A DNA stretch of 46,244 nt from Lactobacillus rodentium. GTDB lineage: Bacteria > Bacillota > Bacilli > Lactobacillales > Lactobacillaceae. The stretch is from NCBI RefSeq assembly GCF_003423665.1, contig NZ_BFBY01000010.1:1-46244 (forward strand), read 5' to 3'. Of the stretch, positions 24,706 to 34,354 are shown piece by piece. A program made the position numbers and the translations under genes. Position 1 is the first letter of the stretch; the number at the start of each line of letters is the position of its first letter. The notes below the pieces were generated by a model that was given only the letters and a program-made list of their open reading frames with translations, was not told the DNA's origin and searched no databases.

Positions 24706-25356
24706 TTATTTTATAGGCGGTAAAAAATCATAGGGATTTTGATTTTTTGTTCGAGCTGGCATCGTATATCGTCCAAAGAAAATCATTGCATGGTGAGCTT
24801 TAATCCAATCTTGCTTTGGAAGTAATTCTTGTAATCTTAGACTAATTTCATGTGGAGTTGCCTTTGAATTAACAATTTTAAATCTTTTGGAAATGCGAGA
24901 AACATGGGTGTCAACTGCAATAGCTGGAACACCAAAACCTTCTGCTAAAACCACATTTGCAGTTTTTTCTCCCACTCCAGGTAGAGCCATTAATTCCTTT
25001 TTATTATTTGGTACTTCACCATCATATGTATTTGAAATAATTTGGGCAGTTTCTTTTAAATGTTTTGCCTTAGTATGGAAAAGACCAATTTTTTTAATAT
25101 CTGCTTCGATTTCATTTAAGTTAGCCTTTGCCATGGAAAAACTATCGGGATAGTCAGCAAATAATTTAGGTGTAACTGCATTAACCATTTTGTCAGTAGT
25201 TTGAGCACTAATCATGACGGCACATACTAAATGGAAACGCGTATCCCAATTTAGTTCTCCTTTAGCATCGGGATAAAGAGATAAAATGCGATACAAAACA
25301 TCACGCGCCTCATCATCACTTAATAATTTTTCGTCATTTTTCATTATTTCACACAT
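24706..25356 (-). CDS. nth: endonuclease III-like DNA glycosylase without the iron-sulfur motif
   Basis: Endonuclease III removes oxidised pyrimidines from DNA and nicks the abasic site. The 216 residues contain the helix-hairpin-helix LPGVGEKTANVVLAE with the catalytic Lys and the AVDTHVSRISKRF block with the catalytic Asp. The usual C-terminal Cys-X6-Cys-X2-Cys-X5-Cys cluster after GRYT is absent: the end reads GRYTMPARTKNQNPYDFLPPIK, with no cysteine and a shortened tail. The first ATG overlaps the dnaD stop; an ATG four codons later is an alternative, and both have weak ribosome binding sites. It is the last gene of the dnaD-nth pair, the usual order. Confidence 0.9.
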   Translation of the reverse strand: MCEIMKNDEKLLSDDEARDVLYRILSLYPDAKGELNWDTRFHLVCAVMISAQTTDKMVNAVTPKLFADYPDSFSMAKANLNEIEADIKKIGLFHTKAKHLKETAQIISNTYDGEVPNNKKELMALPGVGEKTANVVLAEGFGVPAIAVDTHVSRISKRFKIVNSKATPHEISLRLQELLPKQDWIKAHHAMIFFGRYTMPARTKNQNPYDFLPPIK

Positions 25357-25999
25357 TTCTTTGTAAATAATTTTTCACTTGTTCAACTGTAGTTAAATTG
25401 TGTCGTTGCCAATTTAAGAGAATCCGATCAACATATTTGAAGTTATATACTTGGGCTAAAATTGCTTCTCTTAAAGCCAATTTAATTACTTCTGGGTCAT
25501 AATGATCTTCATTAATCCAAGCCGCAATTTCTTGTCGTTCAATCGGGCTTAATAGGCGTCCAAATTCAATTTCAAACTGTCTTACAGTCAATTGTAGTGG
25601 ATCTTGATTTTCATAGCCTAATGGCTGTGATATTCGATTTGAAGAGGATTGTTTTCTTGACAGTTGCTCTTGTTCAAATAGAGCATCGATTTTTTTATAT
25701 AGAGGTTTTAAACTATAAAAATTACTAATCTTGCCTTCTTGATCATTAATTTGTTCCAGATTAATGACTTCTTTGTTAATTAATCCTTGCAATAATTCAG
25801 AAATTTCAATTGCAGACAAATTTGTTGAAGCTGCTAATTCTTGGTTACTCGGAAAGTAATTTTTATCTTGCGCGAAAACTTCTAATTGTAAAATTAATAC
25901 TAACTCAGTTTCAGAAATATTTAAGTGGGAATAGTATTTGAAGAGAGTATTTGAAAAAACAGAAAATCCTGCTTTATGATAATTATAAAAATTAACCAT
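25349..25999 (-). CDS. dnaD: DnaD replication-initiation protein
   Basis: DnaD helps load the replicative helicase at the origin and at restart sites. The 216 residues have an N-terminal winged-helix DDBH1 domain (about 1-105, with YFPSNQELAASTNLSAIEIS) and a C-terminal DDBH2 domain (about 130-205, with FGRLLSPIERQEIAAWI and the YVDRILLNW motif). I start at the ATG at 25999 with GAGG at 6 bases rather than at the GTG four codons upstream. It overlaps nth by a few bases. A terminator hairpin lies between its start and asnS with no obvious promoter after it. Confidence 0.92.
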   Translation of the reverse strand: MVNFYNYHKAGFSVFSNTLFKYYSHLNISETELVLILQLEVFAQDKNYFPSNQELAASTNLSAIEISELLQGLINKEVINLEQINDQEGKISNFYSLKPLYKKIDALFEQEQLSRKQSSSNRISQPLGYENQDPLQLTVRQFEIEFGRLLSPIERQEIAAWINEDHYDPEVIKLALREAILAQVYNFKYVDRILLNWQRHNLTTVEQVKNYLQRNV

Positions 26000-26017
26000 C
26001 TTTTTCCTCACAGCAAA

Positions 26018-26052
26018 TAAAAAATTGAACCAGATTCCTCTGGTTCAATTTT
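26018..26052 (-). terminator. intrinsic terminator after asnS
   Basis: A perfect 14-bp stem (AAAATTGAACCAGA with its complement, 4-base loop) is followed on the minus strand by a T-rich run. It sits 7 bases after the asnS stop and only about 20 bases before the dnaD start. Confidence 0.85.
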
Positions 26053-26059
26053 AAGATAA

Positions 26060-27358
26060 TTATGGTTGTAAACGATTAATCATTCTTGGGAATGGAACAG
26101 CTTCACGGATATGATCTAATTTACAAATCCAGCCAAGGTATCTTTCGAATCCAATACCAAATCCTGAATGAGGCACTGATCCGTATTTACGTAAATCTAA
26201 ATACCATTCATAATCTTTTTCATTCAGACCAGCTTCTTCGATTTGTTTCTTTAAAGTTTCATAATCACTTTCACGTTCACTACCACCAATAATTTCACCA
26301 TAGCCTTCTGGAGCTAAGACATCAGCACAAAGATATTCTTTTGGATTATCAGGATTCTTCTTCATGTAGAAAGGCTTAATAGCAGTTGGATAATTCATGA
26401 TAAATACTGGACGATCATATTGTTCTGAAATGTAAGCTTCATCGGGTGCACCAAAATCATCGCCCCATTTAAAGTCACGACCTGCATCTTGTAACATTTT
26501 AACGGCATCATCATAAGAAATACGTGGGAAATGTCCTTCAGTTGTAGGTCTTAATTTTTCAGGATCTCTTCCCAAAATCTTAAGTTCATATTCACAGTTG
26601 TCTAAGATTCGCTTAGTAACAAATTGTAAAAGTCTTTCTTGAACGTCAAGTGATTCATCTTGATGCATCCATGCCATTTCCGGTTCCATCATCCAAAATT
26701 CAGTTAAGTGACGACGAGTTTTGGATTCTTCAGCTCTAAATGTAGGACCAAAGGTAAACACCTTACCAAAAGCTTCAGCCCCTACTTCGGCATATAATTG
26801 ACCAGATTGAGATAAGTAAGCATCAGTATTGAAGTAATCAATATGGAATAATTCAGTTGTTCCTTCAGGTGCAGATTGCATTAAGATTGGAGCATCAAAC
26901 TTAATGAAGCCTTCTTGTTCAAAGAAATCAACAATTGCCTTGAAAGCTTGATTTCTGATTTGCATAATAGCAAATGGACGTTTAGATCTTAACCATAAAT
27001 GACGGTGATCTAATAAGAAATCAATTCCATGATCTTTGTTTCCTATTGGATAACCTTCAGTATTGGTTACAACATCAATATTGGAAATTTGAATTTCGTA
27101 ACCAAATTGAGAACGTTCATCTTTATGAATGGTCCCAGTAATATACATACTTGCTTCTGGGTGTAATTTTTTTGCTTGTTCAAATACTTCTTCAGAAACA
27201 TTCTTTTTAAGCACTACACCTTGGAAAAATGCTGTTCCATCACGTAATTGAAGGAACATAATTTTTCCGCTTGAACGTTTATCTGTCATCCAAACATGCA
27301 TCTTTACTTCTTCATCAACATGTTTAGGTGCATCTTTAATAGAAATTAATTCTGTCAT
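26060..27358 (-). CDS. asnS: asparaginyl-tRNA synthetase
   Basis: This class II synthetase charges tRNA-Asn. The 432 residues have an N-terminal OB-fold anticodon domain (about 15-105, [24 protein letters not shown]) and a class II core. Motif 2 is [21 protein letters not shown] and motif 3 is [13 protein letters not shown]. The absence of an insertion or GAD domain and the short core favour AsnRS over AspRS. The ATG at 27358 is chosen over a TTG three codons upstream. Only 66 bases separate it from ypmB, so there is no room for a T-box leader. A terminator follows. Confidence 0.94.
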   Translation of the reverse strand: MTELISIKDAPKHVDEEVKMHVWMTDKRSSGKIMFLQLRDGTAFFQGVVLKKNVSEEVFEQAKKLHPEASMYITGTIHKDERSQFGYEIQISNIDVVTNTEGYPIGNKDHGIDFLLDHRHLWLRSKRPFAIMQIRNQAFKAIVDFFEQEGFIKFDAPILMQSAPEGTTELFHIDYFNTDAYLSQSGQLYAEVGAEAFGKVFTFGPTFRAEESKTRRHLTEFWMMEPEMAWMHQDESLDVQERLLQFVTKRILDNCEYELKILGRDPEKLRPTTEGHFPRISYDDAVKMLQDAGRDFKWGDDFGAPDEAYISEQYDRPVFIMNYPTAIKPFYMKKNPDNPKEYLCADVLAPEGYGEIIGGSERESDYETLKKQIEEAGLNEKDYEWYLDLRKYGSVPHSGFGIGFERYLGWICKLDHIREAVPFPRMINRLQP

Positions 27359-27424
27359 ATTTACCAACCTTCATGATTAAACTATTTTAATTATACTAAA
27401 AATCTTAAGTTATTGTTAAAAAAA

Positions 27425-27922
27425 TTATAAATTGTCTACATAAAATAATTGCTTACCAGTTTTAAAACTATAAATTGCATAACCATAATTTCCGTTATCT
27501 TTTTTATAAGAGATTTCCCAAACTGGTTTATCTTGATACCAACCGAATTCTAATTTTAGATTATTATGTCCAGGATGATGTTCATTAAAGAGAGATTTTA
27601 CTTTACTTTGGGAAATTCCTTCACTAGCTTTATATAAATAGGCTTTTTTAGATCCTTCTAAGTAAACAAAATAATATTTCTTCCCTTTTTTGTCTATTCC
27701 TTCAACACTATTACTAACTTTCCCTTGACTCATGTGATATGTATTAGAAATTTTGGTAATCGGAGTTTTAGACAAGGCCAGATTATTTACCGTTTTAGCT
27801 TGGGCACGATAAGGATGTGTACCAATTACAAAAATAATAAAACAAATAAAGTAAATAATTAGTACTACGATAAAGGTCCATAAGGCACCTTTCAAAACTG
27901 ATTTAACTCGATTATTCATCAT
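27425..27922 (-). CDS. ypmB: YpmB-like membrane-anchored protein (DUF5590/PepSY-like)
   Basis: The 165-residue protein has one membrane anchor near the N-terminus (about 11-34) and an extracellular PepSY-like part. SKVKSLFNEHHPGHNNLKLEFGWYQDKPVWEI and a tail describing a Y-x-I-Y-SFKTGK strand resemble YpmB of B. subtilis. It overlaps the dinG end by 11 bases and precedes asnS, the same place as ypmB in B. subtilis except that aspB is not between ypmB and asnS here. Two ATG codons stand in tandem and the second has better spacing to AAAGGAAG. The function is not established. Confidence 0.8.
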   Translation of the reverse strand: MMNNRVKSVLKGALWTFIVVLIIYFICFIIFVIGTHPYRAQAKTVNNLALSKTPITKISNTYHMSQGKVSNSVEGIDKKGKKYYFVYLEGSKKAYLYKASEGISQSKVKSLFNEHHPGHNNLKLEFGWYQDKPVWEISYKKDNGNYGYAIYSFKTGKQLFYVDNL

Positions 27923-30719
27923 TTTCTTCCTTTAGTAATGAGATTAATTGCTGATAATTAACTTTTTTGGTGCCAACGGGCAAAGCATTTAAAAATTCTT
28001 GACCATAGTTTTTATGCCAGACTCGCTGATCTAATATAACAAAAGTTCCATGATCACGTTCATTGCGGATTAAGCGCCCTGCTCCTTGTCTAAAGCGAAT
28101 CAAAGCACGAGGCAAAGTATCTATTTCAAAAATACTTCCTTTATTCTTTAATTGATTTTTTATTCTTTCTTCTCTTAATTTAACTTCAGGATTATCGGGA
28201 GATTCAAAAGGAAGTTTTACTGCTAATGCTAAATCTACACCATTATTTTTAAAATCAATCCCCTCCCAAAAGCTATTTGCTCCCAAGAGAATCGCCTTAT
28301 CTGCAATACCAAACCGTTTTGCAATTCGTTGATTAGAGCCGGTTAATCCTTGGGCTAAAATCTCGTAATCTTTTAAGCTAGGATCATTAATGATTTCAGT
28401 GAAAACATCTTTAATTGTCTCTAAATTTGTAAAAAGAACTAAAACGTGTTTTTGATGTTCTAAAGCTTCTTTCAAAAAGCTAGCAATAAACTTAGCATAA
28501 TTTTCATCATTTGGATTTTCTAACTTACTTGGATCATCTAAAGCCAGCACCTTTAAATGTTTTTCAATCTTAAATGATGCTTTTCCTTGATAAGTTAAGG
28601 TATTTTGAGGATTCAGGGAAAGATTTTTTTCGATAAAATCAAAAGAATTATTATTCATACTCGTTGCAGAAATGAAGAGACGCTTTGAAAAATACTGATA
28701 TAGTTGTTTTAACTCTTCACTTGGGTCCAACATCATCCAAATAATATTGGTGGACAAGGGATCAGTGATATCAGTTACTTGTAAAATAAAGCCCTTCTCT
28801 GCTAAAACATTGGAATTATTTAGTTGATCAATTAAGAGATAAGTTTGCTCAGCATAGAAATCTAACTGATCTATTTCTTCCCGCAATTCTTGAATTAATT
28901 CATCATTATTGTTAACCAGATGTTCTTGTTGATAAAGTAAAAATAAAATTTGGTTTGTTTCTTGTCTTACTTTTTCAATACTTGTTTGAATTTGATTAAG
29001 TAAACCTTTCATTTGGTCAGGATGAGGGAAAAGATCTTGCCCCTGAAAACCAAAATCAACTCGATTTTGTCTTCTTTCAACTCGACTTGTCGCTAAATCT
29101 ATTTGTCCATAAAGATTTTCTTGAACATGGTTAATAGCATGAATTAGATTTTTAATTTCACTTTCTAATTGCTCTAAAATTAGACCGAATTCTTGTTGAT
29201 TGCCAAACTTTTCTTTTACTGAAACTGGACCAAACAGTAAAAGATTTCGCAAGTGACTTACAGACCCCCAAAATGATTCAAACTGGATTCCATCACTACG
29301 AGAACTAGTTACATTTTCAGTAAATCGATGTGCTTCATCTACTACTAAAAAAGGATTTTGTCCCCAAATCGAATCCATAAAATGATTTGCTAAATAAGCA
29401 TGATTAGTAATTAAAATATCAGCTAATTCTTGTCGTTGACGAGCTAAATTCCAAAAATCATAATCTGAAAAATAAGTCCCTACGCGTGCATCACCTGGAT
29501 GCTGAATTTGATCAAAAAAGGGATTATTATAATTCGTCAATTGAAGTTCATCTAAATCACCAGTAGTAGTTTGGGTTAACCAAACTAAGATTTCCATTTG
29601 CCAGACCAAAGTTTGTTGATCATAATCTCTTTGATACAAAGAATTATAAAAGCCATCTAAATCTAAATAATGTGTACTTGATTTGACTTCTTGAGCAAAT
29701 AAATCTAATCCGGTAATTTTAATTAATTGAGGAATTTCTTGCCGATAAATTTGTTCTTGTAAGACTTTTGTTGGAGTTGCAATCACCAATTTTCGTCCTG
29801 AATATAATTTATAGGCATAAGCCATTAAATAAGCCAAAGTTTTCCCACTACCATTAGGCGCTTCAACAATTAAATTATCTTGTTTATCATGTTCAATAAA
29901 ATCATGAATTCGGTTAATTAAAGCAGTTTGCCCTTTTCGATAGCGAATCTGGCCTTTAAAAATTTGCTTTTTCTCACTATCACTCAAAGGAAATTTGTTC
30001 TCTGAAGCCTCTAAATTTGGCTGAGGAAGTTCTTGCTTTTGCAAGATTAAATTTCTTACTTGGATTTGATCTTTGGCTAATGGTCGTTTTAATTGTCTCG
30101 CATACTGACTGATTTCATAAAAGATGTAATCTGTATCCCTTAATAAACCTTTTGAAAGTGCGGTTAACGTATTTAAGGTTGCTGTTGGCAGTTGTTCCAA
30201 ACGCTTAATTATCTTAAGCAAAAGTTTTGCTGTCACTAAAGCATCAGAATCAGCCCGATGCGGATTTAAGTGTTTAATATTTAGACGAGCAGTAAGATCT
30301 TTTAACTTATATGAAGGATATGTCGGGAAGGCAATTTGTGCTAGCTCAACAGTATCAATGGCTTTTCCTCTTAAAGGTTCTAAGCCTGCTTTGACCAGTT
30401 CATAATTTAAGAATGGAAGATCAAAATTAATATTATGAGCAACAAAAATAGTGTCTTGCAATATCTTTCTAATCCTTTTGGCATAATAAGAAAAATCATG
30501 AGCATCTTTAACATCATCATTTTTTATATCCGTCAAATTTTCAACTGACTGAGGAATATTATGGTGAGGATTAATTAAAAATGAATAAGTTTTAACAACT
30601 TTGCGGTTCTTAATAATAGCACACCCGAACTGAATAATTCGGTCTCCATGATCTCTTTGGGTACCTGTGGTTTCGAGATCAACTACCGCAAATTTATCAT
30701 TTTCAAAGGCTGTTACCAT
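27912..30719 (-). CDS. dinG: DinG-family protein: exonuclease plus XPD-like helicase-type domain
   Basis: The 935-residue protein joins a DnaQ-type 3'-5' exonuclease domain to a DinG/XPD-like superfamily 2 region. The exonuclease has VVDLETTG with D14 and E16, HNINFD with D100, and HRADSD at 154-159. The helicase part shows EAPNGSGKT at 286-294, VDEAHRF and FWEGIDFKNNGVDLA, and a late RFRQGAGRLIRN motif VI. No four-cysteine iron-sulfur cluster is visible. Gram-positive DinG of this shape (S. aureus) acts as an exonuclease without helicase activity. A strong AAGGAGG precedes the ATG, 20 bases after addA, so it probably continues the addB-addA transcript. Confidence 0.92.
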   Translation of the reverse strand: MVTAFENDKFAVVDLETTGTQRDHGDRIIQFGCAIIKNRKVVKTYSFLINPHHNIPQSVENLTDIKNDDVKDAHDFSYYAKRIRKILQDTIFVAHNINFDLPFLNYELVKAGLEPLRGKAIDTVELAQIAFPTYPSYKLKDLTARLNIKHLNPHRADSDALVTAKLLLKIIKRLEQLPTATLNTLTALSKGLLRDTDYIFYEISQYARQLKRPLAKDQIQVRNLILQKQELPQPNLEASENKFPLSDSEKKQIFKGQIRYRKGQTALINRIHDFIEHDKQDNLIVEAPNGSGKTLAYLMAYAYKLYSGRKLVIATPTKVLQEQIYRQEIPQLIKITGLDLFAQEVKSSTHYLDLDGFYNSLYQRDYDQQTLVWQMEILVWLTQTTTGDLDELQLTNYNNPFFDQIQHPGDARVGTYFSDYDFWNLARQRQELADILITNHAYLANHFMDSIWGQNPFLVVDEAHRFTENVTSSRSDGIQFESFWGSVSHLRNLLLFGPVSVKEKFGNQQEFGLILEQLESEIKNLIHAINHVQENLYGQIDLATSRVERRQNRVDFGFQGQDLFPHPDQMKGLLNQIQTSIEKVRQETNQILFLLYQQEHLVNNNDELIQELREEIDQLDFYAEQTYLLIDQLNNSNVLAEKGFILQVTDITDPLSTNIIWMMLDPSEELKQLYQYFSKRLFISATSMNNNSFDFIEKNLSLNPQNTLTYQGKASFKIEKHLKVLALDDPSKLENPNDENYAKFIASFLKEALEHQKHVLVLFTNLETIKDVFTEIINDPSLKDYEILAQGLTGSNQRIAKRFGIADKAILLGANSFWEGIDFKNNGVDLALAVKLPFESPDNPEVKLREERIKNQLKNKGSIFEIDTLPRALIRFRQGAGRLIRNERDHGTFVILDQRVWHKNYGQEFLNALPVGTKKVNYQQLISLLKEENDE

Positions 30720-30739
30720 TATGACACCTCCTTACACAC

Positions 30740-33700
30740 CTAATTCAATTTTACTAGCTTTTGAATATCTAGCAATATTAAGTACTTAGCTTTTACTTTC
30801 TTTTTACTAAATCCATTGAGAGCCAATTCATATAGATGAAGTTGCCCTTGATATTTAGTTTTTAGTTTTTCAATAGCCTCCTTCTCATGCATTTGATCAA
30901 TATGATCAGTTTTATAATCAAATAATATGATACCGTCTTCATCTTCAAAATAACCATCAATCGTTCCATGAACCAAAATTTTAGCATTGGGATCGGAAAA
31001 GTCGGTAAAAATTTTATTTGCTGATATTAGACTCGAAAACTCTTGTTCACGATGTAATAATGCCGGTTTGTCCCAAAAGTTCTTTGTAAAATCACTATTT
31101 ACAAACCACTCAATTGCATCGAGTGGAAGATAAGGTACAATATCAGGATTTAATTTTTTTAAACTAATTAAATTATCTATTTCTTGAGTTAAATTTTCTT
31201 TAGTTTTTTCTCCTTCATAATTGTAATATTGCAAGATCAAGTGTGTTGCAGTTCCCAATTCAGCACCGGTAAATTTATTTTTTTTCAAAAAAACAGGTGT
31301 TGCATCTATTGGCTGTAAATAGCGATTAGTTGAAGGTAGAAAATGGGCATTTTCTAGTTCATCTTCGACAGGATCACTAAACGCACGTTTAATTTCCGAA
31401 ACCGCCTGATAAGCTGTGGTATGGGTGGCATCAATAAAAGGATAAGTAAAGTTATAAAGTTTTTGAGCGGTCGAAATTAATTTGGGATTATCTTCTCCAA
31501 CTTCGACTTTACTATTTTGAGGGGCTTTTAATTTTGACAAATACGTATATTTAATGACATAAATATTTTTATTATCTTCACTAACAGGATTTGATTCATC
31601 AATTTTATGATCAATCGTACGTTCAAAAGCCAGCTCGGGTCCCAGAAAGGACAAAGGAGAACTTGCAGATAATTTTTGGTTAAAGTTAAGTTGTCGGATT
31701 CTCCCCAAGGAATTCTTCCACTTAATTAAAGCATCTTCTGGATTTTTAAATGAAGCAACTAAAATCAACTTTTGACGAGCTCTTGTTAAACCAACATACA
31801 AAATTCTAGCTTCTTCTTCCAAATTTTCTTTCTTCTTCTGGGTATCAATGACACTCTTCACCAAAGAATCGATTTTATATTCAGCAGTCTTAAGCGTTAA
31901 GCCTAACCCTAAAGAACTATTAATGTCATAACTACCACTTAGGTCCCTTTTTTGATATTTATGATTTAGACCCACTACAAATACAACCGGGAATTCTAAT
32001 CCTTTAGATCCATGAATAGTCATTAATTTAACTGCATTGTCTACTTCATTACTTAATAAAGGTTGTGCTAAATCTTTCTGATTACGCCGCATTCTTTCAA
32101 TAAAGGTAATAAATTGATATAAACCTTTAAAACCTGCAGTTTCATAAGAATTAGCCCGTTCATAAAGTGATTGTAAATTAAGACGTCTTTGTTGTCCATT
32201 TGGCAATCCACTTACAATTTCTAATAAATGAGTTTTTTCATAAATTGTCCAAATTAATTCAGAAATTCTATTAGTAGTTGCAAAATTTCTCAGATCTTCT
32301 AATTGTTTTAAAAATTTCTTGCTTTTTTCTCCCAATTCAGAATTTTCACTAGCATAGTTAACTAAAGCATCATAAAATTCTCCCTTGCGTTTTTTAATTC
32401 GAATCTGGGCTAATTCTGGTTCAGTAAAATTAAATACTGGTGACCGTAATACGGCAACCAGAGGAATATCTTGGCGGGGATTATCAATGATACGCAAAAT
32501 ATTCATGATAATTACAAGTTCAAAAGTTTGAAAATAATTCTGTGCATCAGAAATAAAAAGCGGTATATTAGCTTTTGCAAATTCTTGCATTATTTGCAAA
32601 TTATCGCTTCTAGTTCGGGTTAGAATGGCAATATCTGAATATTGAATTTCTCTTTTCAGTTTAGTTTTAGGATCATAAACTTGAAAATGTTGCGCTTTTA
32701 ATTGCTTGATTCGCTCGATTACAATCTGAATTTCTGCAAAATCCTCATTTTGATTGGATGCTTGTGCAACTAACTTCTGATTTTCTTCTTGATCAGCAAA
32801 AATAAATTCACTAGTAGAATCAAGATCCTGAGGATAGTAATCGGCACCAAACACTAATTCTCCCTCTTTGCGATAATCAATTCCTCCAAAATTTTTAGTT
32901 AAGATGGAATTGAATAGCCGATTTACAGTAGTAGTAACATTTTTTGTTGATCTAAAATTATCAGCGAGAATAATTCTTTCACTGGTTTCATCATTTTTAG
33001 GATAATTTTGGTACTTATCTAAAAATAACTGTGGTCGGGCCTGTCTAAAACCATAAATTGACTGTTTAACATCCCCCACCATAAATAAATTGTTTTTACC
33101 CTTTTTCTTAATTGCTTGAATAATTTCTTCTTGTAGCTGATTAACATCTTGGTACTCGTCAATCAAAATTTCAGAAAATTTATTTTGATAATATTCTTGG
33201 GCTAATTTAGATTTAGAAGAGTCAGAAGTTAATATTTGATAAGCTAACTGCTCCATATCGCCATAATCAAGAAGATTTTGTTCTCTTTTTAGTTTATTAA
33301 ACCGTTTTATTAAATTTAATTCTACTTCACTAATTGTATTAACCAATTTTTGTGATTTTTGCAAAACTTCAATTTGTTTTGCTTCATCCATAATATAAAA
33401 CTGCGCAAATAATTGATGTAAAAGCTTTATAGTTTCATTTTTGAAATTTTTACTTTCTTCAAAAATTTCTCTCAGATCCTCATCCCATTTTTTTGAAGAA
33501 CGAGGACTCCCGGTAAATTTACAAAGTTTAAAAAGTGCAATTTGCCTATCATATGCCTGATCGTCTTCAATAGCAGAAATTAAATCAATCAAGTTATCTT
33601 GAAAAAGAGCAAAACTTTCTTTCTGTTTTGTTAATTCTTTTTGCTGAAATTGGCTAGAGTTTAAGTATTTTTCTAGTTGGTCTTTAATACTGTCAAGTTG

Positions 33701-34354
33701 AGCTAATAAATATGGCTTTATTTTTTCCTGCCATAACTGACTCTTCACCAAGTTGCCGTTATCTGGATAATATTGACCTAGATTAGTAAGAAAACTTTCG
33801 TAATTAGGTTGAGTGATGGCACTCTGGTAAAGATCTAATAAAAGATTATGAGCACTTTCTACTTCGCGATCACCAGCAAAATTATCATAAAATTTAATGA
33901 ACTCTGAATTATTTTCTTCAAGATAATCTCGTTCAATTTCATGGAGAGCTCGTTCTCGCAGTAAGGCAGCTTGAGTTTCGTCTGTTAATACTGAAAAACT
34001 AGGATCAAGTTCAATTACATAATAAAAACGACGAATAATATCTAAACAAAAAGAATCAATAGTTGAGATATTAGCTGTATCCACGTTAATTAATTGATCA
34101 CGTAAGAATTTATTATCCGGATCCTTTTTCAAATGATTATTTAATTCAGTCTTAATTCGTTCTTTCATTTCATTGGCAGCAGCTTTAGTAAATGTAATAA
34201 TCAATAAATTATCAACGGGCGTACCATTCAAAATTTTATTTAAAACTCGTTCCACCAAAACTGTTGTTTTCCCCGAACCCGCAGAAGCAGAAACTAGGAT
34301 GTCTTTTCCATGATCATCAATTGCTTGTCGCTGGGTTGATGTAAAAGTTGGCAT
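30740..34354 (-). CDS. addA: helicase-nuclease subunit A (AddA/RexA)
   Basis: This is the UvrD-type helicase and nuclease subunit of the AddAB/RexAB enzyme, which processes double-strand ends for recombination. The 1204 residues include the Walker A SASAGSGKTTVLVERV near 22, the Walker B LIDEYQDVNQLQEE, TIHGSKGLEFPVVFVVGL and GLTRARQKLILVASF. The C-terminal RecB-type nuclease has ATHLILQYY, GTIDGY and FDYKTD. The stop of addB directly abuts its ATG (TAG-ATG), with GGAGG inside the addB end, so the subunits are translationally coupled. Residues of the nuclease and helicase look intact. Confidence 0.95.
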   Translation of the reverse strand: MPTFTSTQRQAIDDHGKDILVSASAGSGKTTVLVERVLNKILNGTPVDNLLIITFTKAAANEMKERIKTELNNHLKKDPDNKFLRDQLINVDTANISTIDSFCLDIIRRFYYVIELDPSFSVLTDETQAALLRERALHEIERDYLEENNSEFIKFYDNFAGDREVESAHNLLLDLYQSAITQPNYESFLTNLGQYYPDNGNLVKSQLWQEKIKPYLLAQLDSIKDQLEKYLNSSQFQQKELTKQKESFALFQDNLIDLISAIEDDQAYDRQIALFKLCKFTGSPRSSKKWDEDLREIFEESKNFKNETIKLLHQLFAQFYIMDEAKQIEVLQKSQKLVNTISEVELNLIKRFNKLKREQNLLDYGDMEQLAYQILTSDSSKSKLAQEYYQNKFSEILIDEYQDVNQLQEEIIQAIKKKGKNNLFMVGDVKQSIYGFRQARPQLFLDKYQNYPKNDETSERIILADNFRSTKNVTTTVNRLFNSILTKNFGGIDYRKEGELVFGADYYPQDLDSTSEFIFADQEENQKLVAQASNQNEDFAEIQIVIERIKQLKAQHFQVYDPKTKLKREIQYSDIAILTRTRSDNLQIMQEFAKANIPLFISDAQNYFQTFELVIIMNILRIIDNPRQDIPLVAVLRSPVFNFTEPELAQIRIKKRKGEFYDALVNYASENSELGEKSKKFLKQLEDLRNFATTNRISELIWTIYEKTHLLEIVSGLPNGQQRRLNLQSLYERANSYETAGFKGLYQFITFIERMRRNQKDLAQPLLSNEVDNAVKLMTIHGSKGLEFPVVFVVGLNHKYQKRDLSGSYDINSSLGLGLTLKTAEYKIDSLVKSVIDTQKKKENLEEEARILYVGLTRARQKLILVASFKNPEDALIKWKNSLGRIRQLNFNQKLSASSPLSFLGPELAFERTIDHKIDESNPVSEDNKNIYVIKYTYLSKLKAPQNSKVEVGEDNPKLISTAQKLYNFTYPFIDATHTTAYQAVSEIKRAFSDPVEDELENAHFLPSTNRYLQPIDATPVFLKKNKFTGAELGTATHLILQYYNYEGEKTKENLTQEIDNLISLKKLNPDIVPYLPLDAIEWFVNSDFTKNFWDKPALLHREQEFSSLISANKIFTDFSDPNAKILVHGTIDGYFEDEDGIILFDYKTDHIDQMHEKEAIEKLKTKYQGQLHLYELALNGFSKKKVKAKYLILLDIQKLVKLN

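Noticed and set aside
27359-27424. T-box leader before asnS
   Set aside because: The gap is 66 bases and shows no specifier or antiterminator structure.
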